In this document: positions 1 to 14,166 of the stretch, piece by piece
How positions within the stretch are numbered: the first letter of the stretch is position 1
Layout of the letters: each line of letters opens with the position of its first letter
Assembly (NCBI RefSeq): GCF_022539665.2
Contig: NC_081335.1
Coordinates: forward strand, 1,674,001 to 1,738,000
Direction: 5' to 3'
DNA: 64,000 nt
From: Daphnia carinata
Lineage: Eukaryota; Arthropoda; Branchiopoda; Diplostraca; Daphniidae
The notes under the pieces: model-generated
Database searches by the model: none
What the model was told of the DNA's origin: nothing
The model's input: the letters and a program-made list of their open reading frames with translations, nothing else
Translations under genes and position numbers: made by a program

Positions 1-3000
1 TTTTTTCTGTAAATCTTGTGGGTTCCCATCTCTTGCGACGTAACGAGGTACTAAGACCCCCACGACCACTTTTGCCCCGACTATTTAATAGCCCACCTTC
101 GACAAGTCTCTCACCGAATCTCTGAGGGCTGATTAAAAGAATGAAACAGTCGGGGCAACAACAACAGCTTGTAAGGCTTCTTTGGTTATTTTTTTTTTTT
201 TTTTCTTCTCTCCGATTATGTCTTATCTATATGTATTATTTTGATGGACGGTGTTGCTCGGTCGTCTTTTGGTTAAGCCCATGCATTTAATGACTACTGT
301 TCAGTAGAGGAAAGGAGAGAAGAAAAAAAGAAGAAAGAATACAAAACAATAATTTCAGAACAAGAAAATGATTTCAAGAATGAGCGGTTGAGAAGTGGGG
401 GGGGGGGGAGATGGTCGAAAATAACACAGACGCACAAGTAGAGTCGGGAGAGACAGAAGAAGGAAAAGGTCAGGCTGTGTAATTACACGATGTGTGTTGT
501 GCGCTACTCGAGTTTCTATTGGCTGGGATAATTTTACCTCGTACCATCCACCAAAGACGGACGGGTGGCGGAAGGGGGGTTGGAGAGGGAATACAAGAAG
601 AAGGCAAGAAGCTCGTAATTACATTAGAGTACATCATCAGGCTACCGGGTTTGAATTTTTTTTTTTTTTTTTTTTTTTTTTTGTGTTTAGATTTCATCTT
701 TTTTTTTTCTCTATCTTCATAAAACAGCATTTAGCTCTTTGCCTGTTACACACAACACCCGAACGGTCTATACTTGGTTAGCAGAGAGGAACCAATTAGA
801 TGTTAATGCCCTTTTTTTTTTCATTATTATTATTTTTTTAAAAATTCTTTTAGCTGCTGCATGTATGCGTGTGTACTTGTGGTGTGTGTAAGTATGTGAT
901 GTTTTCGTTGTTGTTTGAGAGTAGTTATCTCATTATCTCATACCTGTTTGATCGGAATGGCGCTTCAATTCGAGATTCGTTTGCACCTAGTCACGAAGCA
1001 TAAAGATGATGAAGTAGATTCTTTTTTTTTTTTTCTCCCCCTATTTAATCCAATGATGTGCGGCGGCTACTGTTCTCGTCGTACGAACGGAATTTCAAAC
1101 ACGATGTCTATGTTTTCAAAGAAAAATTTGGCTCAATACCACACACTGCTACACACTTCACCATTCCCACGCACACACTGGCATTTTTCGTTTCGTCCTT
1201 TGTTTTGTCGAGTTATCAAGAAAAAAAAAATGTATAATTTTTCTTTTCTTTTTAACGTCACTGTGTACGGAATGATGGATCCGATCGTTCCGGTTGCCGT
1301 CAATGTTTTGATGACAATGCCGCTCGATCCAACTTTGGCAAGCCTCTCTGTCGTCTTTATTCTTTTCGCGTTTTTGTTTCGTACAAAATGTCTTTTCTCT
1401 TTCGGTTGTGCCTGCGCCGCCGCTCTTGGCACCTCGCACACCCAACACCAAGCGCACACTCGTACAGCCGGATCGGACGGAGTACTGGGGGCTACTGTCC
1501 CCGATTTTTGCAGCTCCACACCACTGTTACCACACACACATACACACACGTACGCACACAATCACTCTTTTGTTGTAGTTCTTAAAAAGAATGGATGGAA
1601 ATGACAGAGGCACAACAGACTTTGTTTTCGTGTCTTTTTTCTATTTTATTTCACACTATCCTAGCAACTTTGTAGGGTGGTGCAAAGAAGGGGAGATGTG
1701 CACCCACTAAATCACGGACACCTTCTGTGTTCTATTTTGTATGGGAGTAGATCCGGACGTCAGACGGTCGTGCACCCTCCTTCATTAAAATCAGCCCCCC
1801 TGCACCTTTTTTTTTTCGTGTGTGTGTGTGTGTGTGTGTGTGTTGGAACACTAGGTTTAGGGGGGTGGAGTAGAGAGGCGTGCGCACTCAGATATGCGAG
1901 TTGAATTCTACATTACAAATTTTTGAATTGATTTGATTTAAAACGAAAGAATTTCTCTTTTTGTCGCCACACGAATTATGGCCTTAGTGCAACGAGATTT
2001 TAAAAAGCTGTGGTAACAATTTCTTGTCAAAAGCTTTTTTTTTTTTTTTTTTTTTTGAGTAGTTGAAGAGGATCGTTCCTTCGGGATTGCAAGTCCAAAG
2101 GGGATTGTTTAATTTTCGAGTCCGCGCTTGTTTCGGTCGGTGTCGACACTCCGCCGAAACTTCTTTTTTGTTTTTCTCAACAGTAGAAGGACGCACAGCA
2201 CACTGCACCGGTGCAACTCTGGCCCGTGTTTGTGGTACCTCGGCACTTTGCCATCCTCTACCCCGCCTTTTCCTTTTTTTTTTTTATGTGAAAAAAAAAT
2301 GTCAGAAAAAAGGAGAAATAATATTTCGTTTCATGTTCAACCGTTCTTCGAGGTTCCCGTTCCTCCTCGTTATGCGCTATAACATGTAGCTAGGAAAATG
2401 AAAAGAAAAAAAAAAAAAGGTTGTTCTCAGTTATGCTGCCACGAATGTGTGAGAGAAAAAGACAGAGGGGGTAGGTGGGTTCTGTCACGTGCTCCTGTCC
2501 CGACCGGCCAATGGCAGCTCGGCTGTCAAGAGTGAAACCTCAGCCTCGGCAGTCTAGTGGCAATCGTATGGGACTGTTTGGCAGCCAAAGAGGAAAGATC
2601 ATCCCGCCCTCAAAGTTTGAGACCGTAGATGGGTGGAAGCGAGCGAGAGAAACGAAAAAAAAAAAAAAGAGGGAAGCGGGAACACGGTTGTTGTACACAC
2701 CTTTGTAACTGGCGACTACACGACTGAACTGACGAGTGGCACTCGACGACAAGTCAAGCTAAAATGAGGCAACGATTAGGAGTTGGTGCCTGGGGGCAGA
2801 TTTTGTTGCATACCAACCAAAGCGTTTGGAATACATCGGGCGGAAGAGGGACAAAAAAAAAATAATAACAATTGGGCTGTACCGACGTCGAAGGTTGCGA
2901 GCCGCCTCCTTCCTTTTTGTCCGTCAAGAAAATTGCTACGCCGTTGACTGAATGGTTCTCAGGTTTGCGCGCAACGAATTCGAAACGATTCTAGCTTGGA

Positions 3001-3928
3001 GCGCTCTTTTAAAGAAAAAGAAAACTGAATCTGACTAGTTTGAATTGGCAGCTGAAATAATTCGTACCCATTACCCTCTCTGACTGTCGTTAATAGGCGC
3101 TTTAGGGGCTATAAGAAACAATGTAGGCTCGAGCAGGTAGGCCGCGTTTGCCTACGAGGTAAGGACCATGACCGCAAACTTACAAGAGTGGTCCGAATTC
3201 GAGAATCTAGGTTTACAAATGTACGATCCGGCTTGGACTTGAGACTCTCGGTACAATGACTGCGCAGCATAGCTTATTATTATTATTGTCAGAAGAAGGA
3301 GGAAGAAGAAGAAGAAGAAGAAGAAGAAGAAAGAAGAAAAAAAAAAAAAAAAAAGCAGTCAGACGGCTGGATAATTACAGTCGATGAGGCCACGTTTCAC
3401 GGACTCTTTCCTTTCGAAGCCCAGCTGGAACCGATCGGTCTGGTGCAACAACATAGTCTGCTTGTGTACAGTTGTAAGGATTGGAGTTGTACGAGAACGG
3501 TTTGATTATAAGTAGTAGATTTGTGGATGAAAAGGCAAGCCATGATATCGAATGGATGATTGATGATGGATCGCTTTGAATGTGTGTGCCTTTATGATAT
3601 GAAACCGTGAATAATATATAAATAGGTGGCGAGGAGGCTTACAACGAAACGAGGGGATTTTTTTTCTTTTAATCTTTTTGAACGAGGAGAAAAAAAAAAA
3701 ATAGTTCAATCATCGACGTCGTTCGTCGCACTAGTTGATTTCTCACGGCTTCAAATAGGATCGCGCTTCTCTTGATGAAGATCGTAGGCACGTTGACATT
3801 TCGAGGGCTGCTGAATCCTCCCTTTTTTTTTTTTTTTTTTTTTTTTGAATAGCCCGCGCGCCCTTTTTTGTATTTTTCACGGCAAAGCGGCACCGTTTAA
3901 CAGAATTTGGAGAATGATAGAAATATCT

Positions 3929-3972
<44 letters not shown>

Positions 3973-6444
3973 CTGTGAATAATACAGAGATCATCCACCA
4001 ATTCGAGAATGAAAAGAAAGAATGATGTTTTCACAGTGCTGGAAATAGAAGAGTCGGTCCGCTTTGACCGCGGCTGCTGAGATGAGTTGATGTCGGGCTA
4101 TTGTCCACAGAGATGGACTGGTTCGATGCTCTCTGCAGTCCGAATATAAAAGACGAACTCGAATGAAAGAGAGACGAGAACCAAATAAGAATCTAGAATT
4201 CAAATGAAAGCATAATAATAATAACAAGAGACAAAGAAAAAGAAAAGGCGAATCTTCCCCGTTTTCGTTCATCCATCATCTTTGAGTTGGTTAAATACCA
4301 TAGAAGGTATATATTTTTCTAAGGCCCCCCCCCCCCCCCCTAAACAAAATAAATAAATAAAGAATGAAATAAAACGAAACGTGGAATAAATAACGAAGGT
4401 CGCTGTCTATGTAATACTCTGAATCATTCTTTTATTTTTCCGGCTTATAATACCGCTTACTTTTTATTTTTTAAACTCGAGTCCGGCTCCCGCTGCTTTT
4501 CACTCTTTTTCTTGTTTTTGTTTCGTTCTTGTTGAAATCCTCTTCTTCTTATTTTTTTTTTTTTTTTTTTTTTTTTTTGGCACCGTGCTTGTATGTCTAT
4601 TCGTTTTGCGTTTTCATTATTTTTGGGATTCCCCAACCTTTTGTGGAAAAAAAAAAAATGAAAAGCTGTTGGCACTAGGGTCGGCTTTTAAACACCCCGA
4701 AAATATGCCGGTGCATTTATTTTTATTTTTGCTTGCGTATTTAGGAAGAAACATCTTTTCAGCGCAAAAAATCAAAAGGGGAAGAAAAAAAAAGCCAAAA
4801 CTTTTTTTTCTTCTTCTTCGGGAGTTTTGGGGCACAACAATCTTTCACTAAAGTATGTTACAAGAGTAACACGCAACATGTTCTTGTAACTTCCCCCCCT
4901 CCCCATTTTTCATTCACGAAGAGGTAAAAATCAGTTAGATGTTAAGCTAGTGCTGGATGGAGGGTAGTACGACGCTAGTATGCCACCGCTTGCATAGGGA
5001 CACTGTTGTCATTTTATTTGTCATGATCTGAAACATTCTTGTACGACATGGGGAACATGGTAGAAACACAAACGCACGTCGCTTCCATTTTTCAACATTT
5101 TTACAGCAGTAAATAAGAAGTGGCGGTTCGGGCTACTAGTCTTGATACGACACGGAAAGAAAAGGCAGGACGTGAATATGCAGGTCATTCTCTTTTCTTT
5201 CGTCCCTTTACGGCATTTAGCCAAAGTGACTTGTTTGATTTCCCGTTTCAACGTAAAGTCGAGCGATAATCCTAATAAAATCATCAGCTGCGTGATACTT
5301 GAGATGCCACAAACCCCTTTTCTTATTGGAAGGGCAACACTGTTGAAGAGGCCACTCTTTTAAGAATCTAACCAGTCAATAAATGCCGGGGGGTTTGCAT
5401 GTTGATCAGTTGAAACATGGACTTGCACGGTATCTCGAATGCCGTGAGAAAGACCCTGAAGATGGACAAAACAGACCAGGGGGCTAAAAACGAAGAAATA
5501 ATCCATACGAGCAGTTGATGTTGTGTGTAATGTAGGCCTTTTACGTGGACGCCTCGAAACTGTTGAAACGGCTTTCAATTCCCCTTCATTCGGCTTGATG
5601 TGTGTGTGTGTTAGTGTAGACATGTTCCAGGCTGCATTATCGTTGTTTCGGTTTGCGGGGATCGACGCGGGACGCAACTAGAGTAGGTTAAAGCATGTAT
5701 TTATGTGTAAAAGGAAGAAGCAAAAAAAAAAATAAAGGAAAAAAAAAAAGAAGAGAGCCATAGTAGCGGCAGTAGGAAAAAGGGAGAAGAGAGGGGGGAA
5801 AGAAAATCACGCAGAGTTGCTTTTCACGTAGAGGGGCCAAGCCGAGCACGTCAGGCGAGCAATGCATCACTCATCTGTCAGAGGGACCGCCTCGAGCGCG
5901 CACCTTAACAGAAATCACCAACCAAACATGGGGGCGCCGCGTAGCTCTTCTCTTTCTCTCTCTTTTTTTCATCTCTTTATTTTTCTTTGGTTGTTGCTGT
6001 GTTCACCGCCCGGTAATTTTTTATTTTGGTTTCTCAGTCCTGTTCGTTTTTCTTTTTTTTTTTTTTTGTTTTTGTTTTTGCGTTTGATATCTCCTTATTC
6101 TTTTGATGCGCGTTCACATTTCGGTGAGACAGAATGATATCGTCGAAATGGGTCAAACGCAGAGGGAAGGCGCAATTGCATGAAACCAAAAAAAAAATGA
6201 CTGTAAACGTGCAGCATTTCGCAGAATGGAGAGAGGAAAAAATGAGAAATTCAACAAGAAAATCTTAATCCAGCCTGAAATTTGCGAAAATGACTCGGCT
6301 TCCGTTTTCCTCACCTTTAGAAAGTCTATGATAAATAACAGTAATGAAACAAGTGAAATCTAGATCTTTTCTTTTAAATGTTACTCTTCTTTTTGGATTT
6401 GTGCAATTTCATTTGAACTAAATCGTTTCTCTTTTTTGTTTCAG
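1..6444. other. Intergenic, Hox3-distal flank
   Basis: No supported gene. It holds many poly-A/T tracts (for example 657-682, 3819-3846, 3931-3968), a GAA repeat with a poly-A tail (3302-3354), a GT repeat near 1820-1842 and a C-run near 4326. Open frames here are short and built on Phe/Lys homopolymers. Confidence 0.7.
3302..3354. repeat. (GAA)n run followed by poly-A
   Basis: GAA/AAG repeat to about 3330, then poly-A to 3354. Confidence 0.9.
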
Positions 6445-6511
6445 AGGGAGGACGATGTCGACGCGTCACAACTGCCTGGCTCTTCACATCTGGGGACCAA
6501 CACAATCATCG
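6445..6511 (+). ncRNA. Putative exon A of a plus-strand antisense transcript
   Basis: A 67-nt segment with a strong acceptor (ctcttttttgtttcag, AG at 6443-6444) and a consensus donor (ATCG|gtaagt after 6511). It is free of homopolymers, in contrast to its surroundings. It lies about 7 kb downstream of the Hox3 stop but on the opposite strand. Read from its first base it is open (REDDVDASQLPGSS...), and the frame stays open if joined to the exons at 23839 and 47388. No protein family is recognised, so a noncoding host RNA is at least as likely. Confidence 0.45.
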
Positions 6512-8988
6512 GTAAGTCCATTTAAAACTATATGTCGTAGTTGGTGTTGACGTTGCGGTTGTTGTACCGATATCCCCGCATCTTTGTTCGACTTTTGTGG
6601 CCGTTCGACTAGCCCACGAATGACCACCGATGCTCTTTGTATTTTTTACTTTCACGGTCGATCTGATCAGAGGCAACTGGTATGGCTTTTTTTTTTTTTT
6701 TTTTTTTTTTCGTAAGGAAGAAAAGGAAATAAAAGACTCTTGCATTCATTCACGTGAATGCCAACAAGCTCTTCCGTTAGCTCTTGTGGCAGTGCGGAAA
6801 TCACGGCGAAAGGCACCAAAGAAATGGAAGGAAAAGGGCGAAAAACGGGAGGGGACTAACAGTCTCTTTGCTGACTTAGATGTATGGAAAAACCGTTTTT
6901 GAATGCGTCGGATGAAAGGAGGGCACACGCGTGCGGCTTCACGGTCGTGACAGACTGGTGGCGGCATGACGCTGATCTTTTTTTTTTCTTCTTTTTCCAA
7001 ACCGCACCGTTTTTTAAACACACGTTCTGATAAATGATGAATTGGCCACACGAACGGACGGATGACGAAGGTTAATCATCTTTTTCTTTTTCTTTTTTTT
7101 TTTTTTTTTTTTTTTTGGTGACGGCTTTATTTTGCATCTGCCATTATTCCGCCATTTATTTATGTGTTGTCATTTCTCCGATGGTTTGAAGTAGCTCGGC
7201 CGGTGATGAATCTCGTTCCGCTCGATCACTGGCACTATTCCGTTTTTTTTGGGGTGGTGCTGGTTGTTTTCTTTTGAAAAAAGAAAACGTTTTGTATTTT
7301 TTTTTTCTTCTTCTTCTCATTTCGCGTATTTTAATTTATTTACATTCTCCTTGATAAGTGCACGAGACTAGCGGGGAAGGGAGGGATAGAATGAATGGCC
7401 TGTCTCTCCATTCCTCATTTGTTTCACGAACTCTCATCCGACAAGTCAACTCGCTTTGCGTTATATACGATTTAACTGGAGCATTACATTGGGTGGCTTG
7501 AGGTTTTTTTTTTCCTTTTTCTTTTTCTGAACGTTTGATGGTTTGTGGTGGGAGGGGGTGGTATTGGAATACAAAGAACGAACATAGAAGGGACGGGCAT
7601 CGTATAAAGAAGCTTCTGCTCGTATGGTCTCGCTACGTAGGGAGGGCATGAAGCAACTGGAGAAACAGAAAGAAAGAAAAAAAAATCCCTGGGTTGTAAA
7701 CAATGCCGCGACGCCTATGTATATAAATACAGTACGAGGAAAGAAGAGAAAGCTATGCGTCAGGGTGGATTCTCTTTCCATAAGAAAAAGATAGAAGGGG
7801 GGGGGGGGAGTAGAAGGGAGGAGGGAGATGAGCCGTTTCGTTTGACGTCTATGTCGTAGACGGTCGCAGCCAAAAAAACCGCAAGGAATAGAGAAGTTGT
7901 GCGATATCGTCGTACTTTGTAGTTGGTGTAGGAAAACCTCAATGGTTTGTTCACTCTGTTCTTTCCATGTATATCTATCTGCTTAAGGAAGCTATATATG
8001 TACGAGTGTTGCTCTTGTTTCTTGTACTCTGCTATCGCTTTTTCCCCCCTCTCAAAAAAACTCTTGATACCCAAAGATATGGAGACATTGTTTTTCAATC
8101 TGATTTTTGTCTGTGTGTCAGCGTTCTACGCGACCAAACGGACTGTGTTCCATTATTTATTTATTTATTTTTTTTTTTTTGCTTGAGCTACAACAGCAAA
8201 AAAAAAAAAAAAGAACGAACACCCGATTTTGTCACGTGCTTGAATTGGATCTTCTAGAAGGAAAACCTCTTGCTGCCTAAAGTCCAGTTTTTATTTTTTT
8301 TTTTTTTTCTAGCTGGCGAAAAACTTGATTTTAGTTTTGAAACTTGTGTTCGCTTTTCGTTTGTTTATCTGATTCCTAAAACATTTCGATTCGTCTATTT
8401 GACGTGTTTTAACAGCGCGTTATTCATGCAACTATAAAGGCTAAACAGGGCACAGTTAAAAGCAACTGTCGCTTTGTTGTGGTTTCAAATGATGGACATC
8501 GTGGAGAGGGGGTCGGTTGAACAAACGAGCTGCAATCGAGTCTTGTTCGCTGTGCAATTAAACGGGAAATTATCAGAAAGCCAGGAGCCATCAACGATGT
8601 ACTTCACGTACACTGGGCCAAGAATTGCATCTTAGACGGGGCATAGCGAGTTTCGGGTATCGGCGAATAATTTATGCTCGTCTCATTCTCCCCATCTTGT
8701 CTTTATGGTAGATGAATCTTTCCAGTTGATGGCTTTTTTTTCTTTTTTTTCTTTTCTTTTCGTTCCCCATTCTCGAAAACCACTGTGGAGAAAACGAGCT
8801 GGAATAAGTCTCTTCATCGTACATAACTGCCGAGTTTGAATGCCGCATAATCTGAGCCAGTTCTACATCCATCTTTTCCCCCCTCTTTTGCCTCTTGCGT
8901 CATAATCGACTTGCTTTATTACTCACAAATCAAGGAACCGAGAGGCATCTTCTTGCGTAGACGCACACACACACGCAGATTGTTGAAG

Positions 8989-9029
<41 letters not shown>

Positions 9030-10151
9030 GACGCACACACACACAATTGTTTCGTAAAGGCAGTTATGGCAAATATTTAATTGAGCCAGATCCTCCCCTC
9101 TGGTCTGTCGTCTCTGCTTCACCATCGGCAATTCTTCATTTCTGTCAGATTCTTAAGAGCACCTCGCCAGTTACGATGACGAGTAATGGCGGCTCCGGCA
9201 AGGAAGTGACTCGTGCGGAGAGTTCAAGAATTCGCGACTTTTTTTTTTTATTTTTGATTTTTGGTAGCCTTTTAATATCCATCATCTTTGACTGTGATCG
9301 TCCCGCATTTCACTTTTCTACTGCCCAAACATCTTTGCTTTTTGTCCGTGTAGTATCAACCTTTTGTTGTTTTTGTTTTGTTTCCTTTTGTTTTGAATCG
9401 TGCGCTGGCGGTCACGCACATTGAGGAGTGAACGCTTTTGCCACTGCCGTCGCTTTTCTCGCCCATCAAACCGAAAACTTTGGCCAACTTGTGTAGTTGT
9501 TGTTGTTGTTGCGGTGGAAGTTGATGGTAGGTCCTGAAGGCGGCAATGGGTTGCGGCCGCATCCCCTTGATGGTGTTGGAGGCGGTTGGGAACAAGAGCG
9601 ATGACACTTTTATTAACGGCTAACTGACGTGATGAACGATGGTGGTTTGGCCCGCTTGCTTTGCCCGGGTCAACTTTTTGGTTGATGATGAAAAACAAAA
9701 GGAATATAGACTTCCACCGTGTGTTTAGAAATCTAGTTCTTATCAAGCCTTTTCATGAAATAATCTATTTCAATAGCGGGTGGAAGGGGATTCGTATTGT
9801 GCGCTGCGTCATTTTTTTGGTTTGAGTTAACTCGTACGATTTCAGTTCCGTTTGATCGCATGTGTCGCCAATGCCGTGCGTGTAAAGTCGTTTTCGAGTA
9901 ATTATTTGGGTCGGTGCGCGCAACATATCCGTTTGTGGGGGGGGGGGGATGCTCTCTTTTGTTTTCCTACAGACTCGTGGACGATTATTTTTCTATACCG
10001 GATTTTGGAAACAAATAAAATGTCGGGCTATAACGGTAGCCTACTGTTTTTCAAAATAAAGAGAGGCATACAAAGCTGCGTGAAAAGGTAACGGCTCATT
10101 AAATGAGCGGGAGACGGCCGGACGCGGAAGGATGGAAAATGGTAGACAATA

Positions 10152-10187
<36 letters not shown>

Positions 10188-12236
10188 TTCATGTTGCAAA
10201 GCGGGAACGTAGAGCAATCGGTGGCGGCGTAGCTGAGAAACTGAGAGAAAAATGATGAGCGTGACACGAGGGGACAATCCTCTGGTTCCCAACAACGCCC
10301 TCCACTCGACTCATTTACCGTTGCGTCACGCTTGACAGTTATGCTCATTTTTATTTTTATGCATACGACACATGACGTTGGTTACAATATAAATTTTAAA
10401 AACAAAACGAGGTGAACAAACACAAAAATATGGAATATAAAAGGGTAAAAAAGAAAGGTTTTTTTTTTGTAATATCTCAGCATCAGATCGTCTAAAAACT
10501 AAGGCAGCTGTCATCGTCATTGGCCATCAGTCTTCCATCTTACCGTCTGTTTTTTTTTTTTTTTTTTTTTGGGTGGTAGTTGGGTTCTTTTCTCCCCCTC
10601 CCCTTTGTTTTGTTTCAAGTTATCGTACAAAAATTTATGCTCGCCGCTGCTTAGTATAGACACGCGCCCAACGGACGCTACCTATGGATGTCGTACCTGC
10701 TGCGCCCACCTTTTTTGGTCCGAGTTTTTGTTGTTTCATGGGGTTTTATGTCTCTGTCGTCTGTGTGCAGAGGAGAGAGAAATATGATGGGGTCTGTTTA
10801 AAAACAAAACAAAACAAAACAAAAACAAGGGAGAGGTTGACGGACAGCAGAAGCGTCCTCCGTTTTCCTATTTTTGGAAGTAAAGACAAGCTCAACCAGT
10901 TTTGCTGCCGTATCTTTTGTAAGTCTATAGATCATTTTTCTTTTTCGTACATGAAAAAAAAAAAGTGATCTGAAAGTAGGAGACGAGAAATGGGGAATCA
11001 CAGACTCTCAGTTTTGATCAAAGTCGTTTCTTCGTGGTAGGTAAACAGTCCAGGAGCGATGATGATCCATCTGATGCACAGATAGCAGTTCGCGGTTCAC
11101 TGTTTTGATGGCTTGTTTTATTTTTCCGAAGGGAGGTTCCCTGTCTCGTCTTATTTTACGCGCACTATTTAAATACTAAATGTCTTTCTTTTCAACATGA
11201 ATAATGGAAATCTTTTTTTTTAAACGGGATGCCACGCTTTATTAATGGGCTGCTAATCGGAGGCTGGCTTTTCTGAAAGCCTTCGTTTGTTTGTAAGCTA
11301 TATCCATCGGCTTATCGGATTTACTGGAACGCTTTGGACCTCTTTTTCTACGAGACGAGGGAGGTTGATAGATGTCGTTTGAAAAGGTGGCGATAATCCT
11401 TCGTTCAAATACTAAGTACCTTGTAAAGATTTTCTTTCGACTCGACAATGTCAGTGTTCAGAAATGCGAGGAAAGAATGGAGGATTGGTCTCATTGTGGT
11501 CGATTTCTGCTTTTTGTTTGGTTTGTTTGTTTTTATTTATTTGCCACTTTCTTTCTCTCCTCCCATTCATATTTGACAGCGATTGTTTGTTTCTGGCACG
11601 GATTCAGATCGTTGTCTTTTTTTGTTGTTCTTGTTACTTGTCTGTGTACGCAATGAAATAGTACGGATTGTCGGGAGACGAGGGGGGAGCGATCGTGAAA
11701 CGCGTCATAAAACTTGAGAAACGACAGCGCTCAGCTTCGACTACTACTATATACGCAGTGCACCGTTCTGGAATTATGGACGAGTTTCGGCTTGGGGAAA
11801 TCGAGGGGAGACGGCAAACTATTACGGTATCGATTTTTCGAGTGTTTCGTGATTTGATTAACCCCCCCCCCCCTCTCCTTAGATTTTTTCCCCTTTTTAC
11901 AATTTGCATTTGAGAATGAAAAACGGTGATGTCATTCTTGTTTTCTTTCAAACGAAATTGTCTGTGGATTCGGTATGTCGTAGCGGTAGTCTGACCTTTC
12001 ACATGTTTTCCTTTTTTCATGTTGTGCGGAGGGGCAGCGTGGTTTCTTGCTTTGGGTCATCAAAGTCATTCGAGGACGCATAACAATCTCGCGTTTTTTT
12101 CTCTTCTCTTCTTCCACATTCTTTTTGTTGTCGGTTGCGGTCGAGGACGCTCCCGCAAAAATGCGACCGACAACAACCCACGTCCGCCATTCGACGTATT
12201 ACTTATGCGTTACCCAACTCAGAAAAGGCGGGCTCA

Positions 12237-12270
<34 letters not shown>

Positions 12271-13751
12271 TCTTTCCCTCCCTCCCTCCACTGCTCACTA
12301 TTACGTGAATGTTCAACTGTTGCACTTTGAATGGCGCAGGAAAAGGTAGGCAGTAGTTCTGGGAGGGGGGGGAGGGGGGCGTATGTAGCAGTCGAAGAAG
12401 CGTCAACCGTGACTTCTGATGCGTGGTTCGCGTTGTGTTTCAAAATTTTGACTTCCTTTTTGCTGGGCTCTTGTCCCTCTCTTCGCCCTCCAACGTTCAG
12501 ATCAAAAAAGCAAAAATCTTCGAAACGGAAAAGAATACAAACACACACACACACACACGTACATGCTTGTTCGCCATTGCTGCCGTACCCTTTCTGTGCG
12601 TTGTCAACCAAAGCGTTTGTGTGGTGCCTATCATGATGGATGACTGGTGGCAGAAGACCCCCATCACCCCCAATGGCTAAAGGGGTGACGCCCACCTTTT
12701 TGTGGGTCTCTCTCTCCGTTTTCTTAGCTCTATCTCGTTCGTCTAGTTGTATAGAAGCAGCACGGTGTCTTCTTGGATTTCGTCAAAAGCGGCACACAAT
12801 CGCAATTTTTTATTCCTCCCTAGTTTTTCAGTCTCTTCAGCGTTGCCTATAGAGACCCCCCCCCCCCCCAAAAAAAAAAAAATACATTTTATAGCAGCAG
12901 AGAGGACGAGGCGCTATTCTTGTTGCTTCTCTGTATTTTTTTTTTCTAAATTCTTTGTGGTTTTTCTATTTTTATTTTTTTTTACCGACAAAACAGTTCA
13001 GCATTGTGCGCTAGAGCGCGAGCTAGCTATTCAGCAGTTCACACCTGACGACCTCACCTGAATGACATCATAGAATTCTTTTTGAAGGGGGGGGAGAAGA
13101 ATTTTGAAAATAAGATTTTTTTTTTCTCTCTGATTCTTGTTTCTTTTTCAATCTATTTAACATACAGTACGGGGTTGACATTCAGTTTTAATTTTTAGAT
13201 GGGCCAAAATTCTCAACACATTCAAGTGAGGTTTTTTTTTCTTCTGTGGTGAAGGGAAAAAAAAAAAATTTGAAACAAAGAAAATAAGTCAATGATGAGC
13301 GACACATACGTGAAGACTTGTAGATGTAAAACGAATTAGGATTTAGGGCAAAAGAATTGATTGATTGATCTAGCAGTCGAAACATTCCACTGATCGTGAA
13401 GAAAGACGCGAATCGGGGGAAAATTTTTTGTCCCCGAGTCGTCAAAAGTTATTTTTTAAAAAAGAAATATGTTTTTGTTTTTCCACAAATTAAATTGAAC
13501 ATTTTTAAAGAAAAAAAGATTTGGATTCACACACACAAAAAAAGAAGACAATGAAATAATCAAAAGATTGAATTTTTTTTTTTTTGCTTGTTTTGTTGTT
13601 TTTTCTTTTTTTCTGCATCAAGTTGATGAGTCAATCAAAAACAAAATTACTAGTAACACAAAAGACAAGTGATGTGTACATACAAGGACCAGATTTTCAG
13701 CAGTGAGGGTGTTACATTGTGTACGCAAAAACAAGAACAAAAAGAACATGT
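6512..13751. other. Intergenic, downstream flank of Hox3
   Basis: No supported gene; includes the Hox3 3' UTR at its upper end. Possible Hox3 poly(A) signals on the minus strand are ATTAAA near 13187-13192 and AATAAA near 12971-12976; neither is decisive. An overlapping double TGATTGAT, an Exd/Hox-type motif, lies at 13358-13369. An AC repeat (8991-9024) and a 31-base poly-A (10155-10185) are present. Confidence 0.65.
8991..9024. repeat. (AC)n microsatellite
   Basis: Uninterrupted AC run followed by an imperfect continuation to about 9045. Confidence 0.95.
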
Positions 13752-14129
13752 TTAGAGCATGGCTAGTCTCGGGGCTTCCTGGTTAGTCGTTTCCAGACCG
13801 GCGATAGTGTTGCTGCTATTACCGGACGATGGCGAACTGAAGAGATTGAGCGGATTGCTGCATTCCATCATGGCCACCGGGCCGTTGCTGGACGCTGTTG
13901 CAGTAGGGGTGGTAGCGCCGGTGGCGTTGCTACAATTATTAGTGCCAGGCGACCACGTCATTTCACCGTGATACTGATAGCTCGGGAAGCGGTGACCGGA
14001 CAAGATGGGGGTCGTAGCTCCGGGAGTTGTTGGCGGCTGTTCGTTGATGGGGCTGCTGTTGTTGCTCCCGACTGACAACATTTGAGCATTGTACATGTCG
14101 ATCGATTGTTGCTGTGGATGCGGTTGTTG

Positions 14130-14166
<37 letters not shown>

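Noticed and set aside
915-1604. 229-codon plus-strand open frame
   Set aside because: Rich in Phe/Ser/His from T and CA tracts, no domain or family, and overlapped by an open frame on the other strand.
1-13751. proboscipedia (Hox2), expected next to Hox3
   Set aside because: No YPWM exon and no pb-type homeodomain seen in either strand of this flank; it is probably outside the window.
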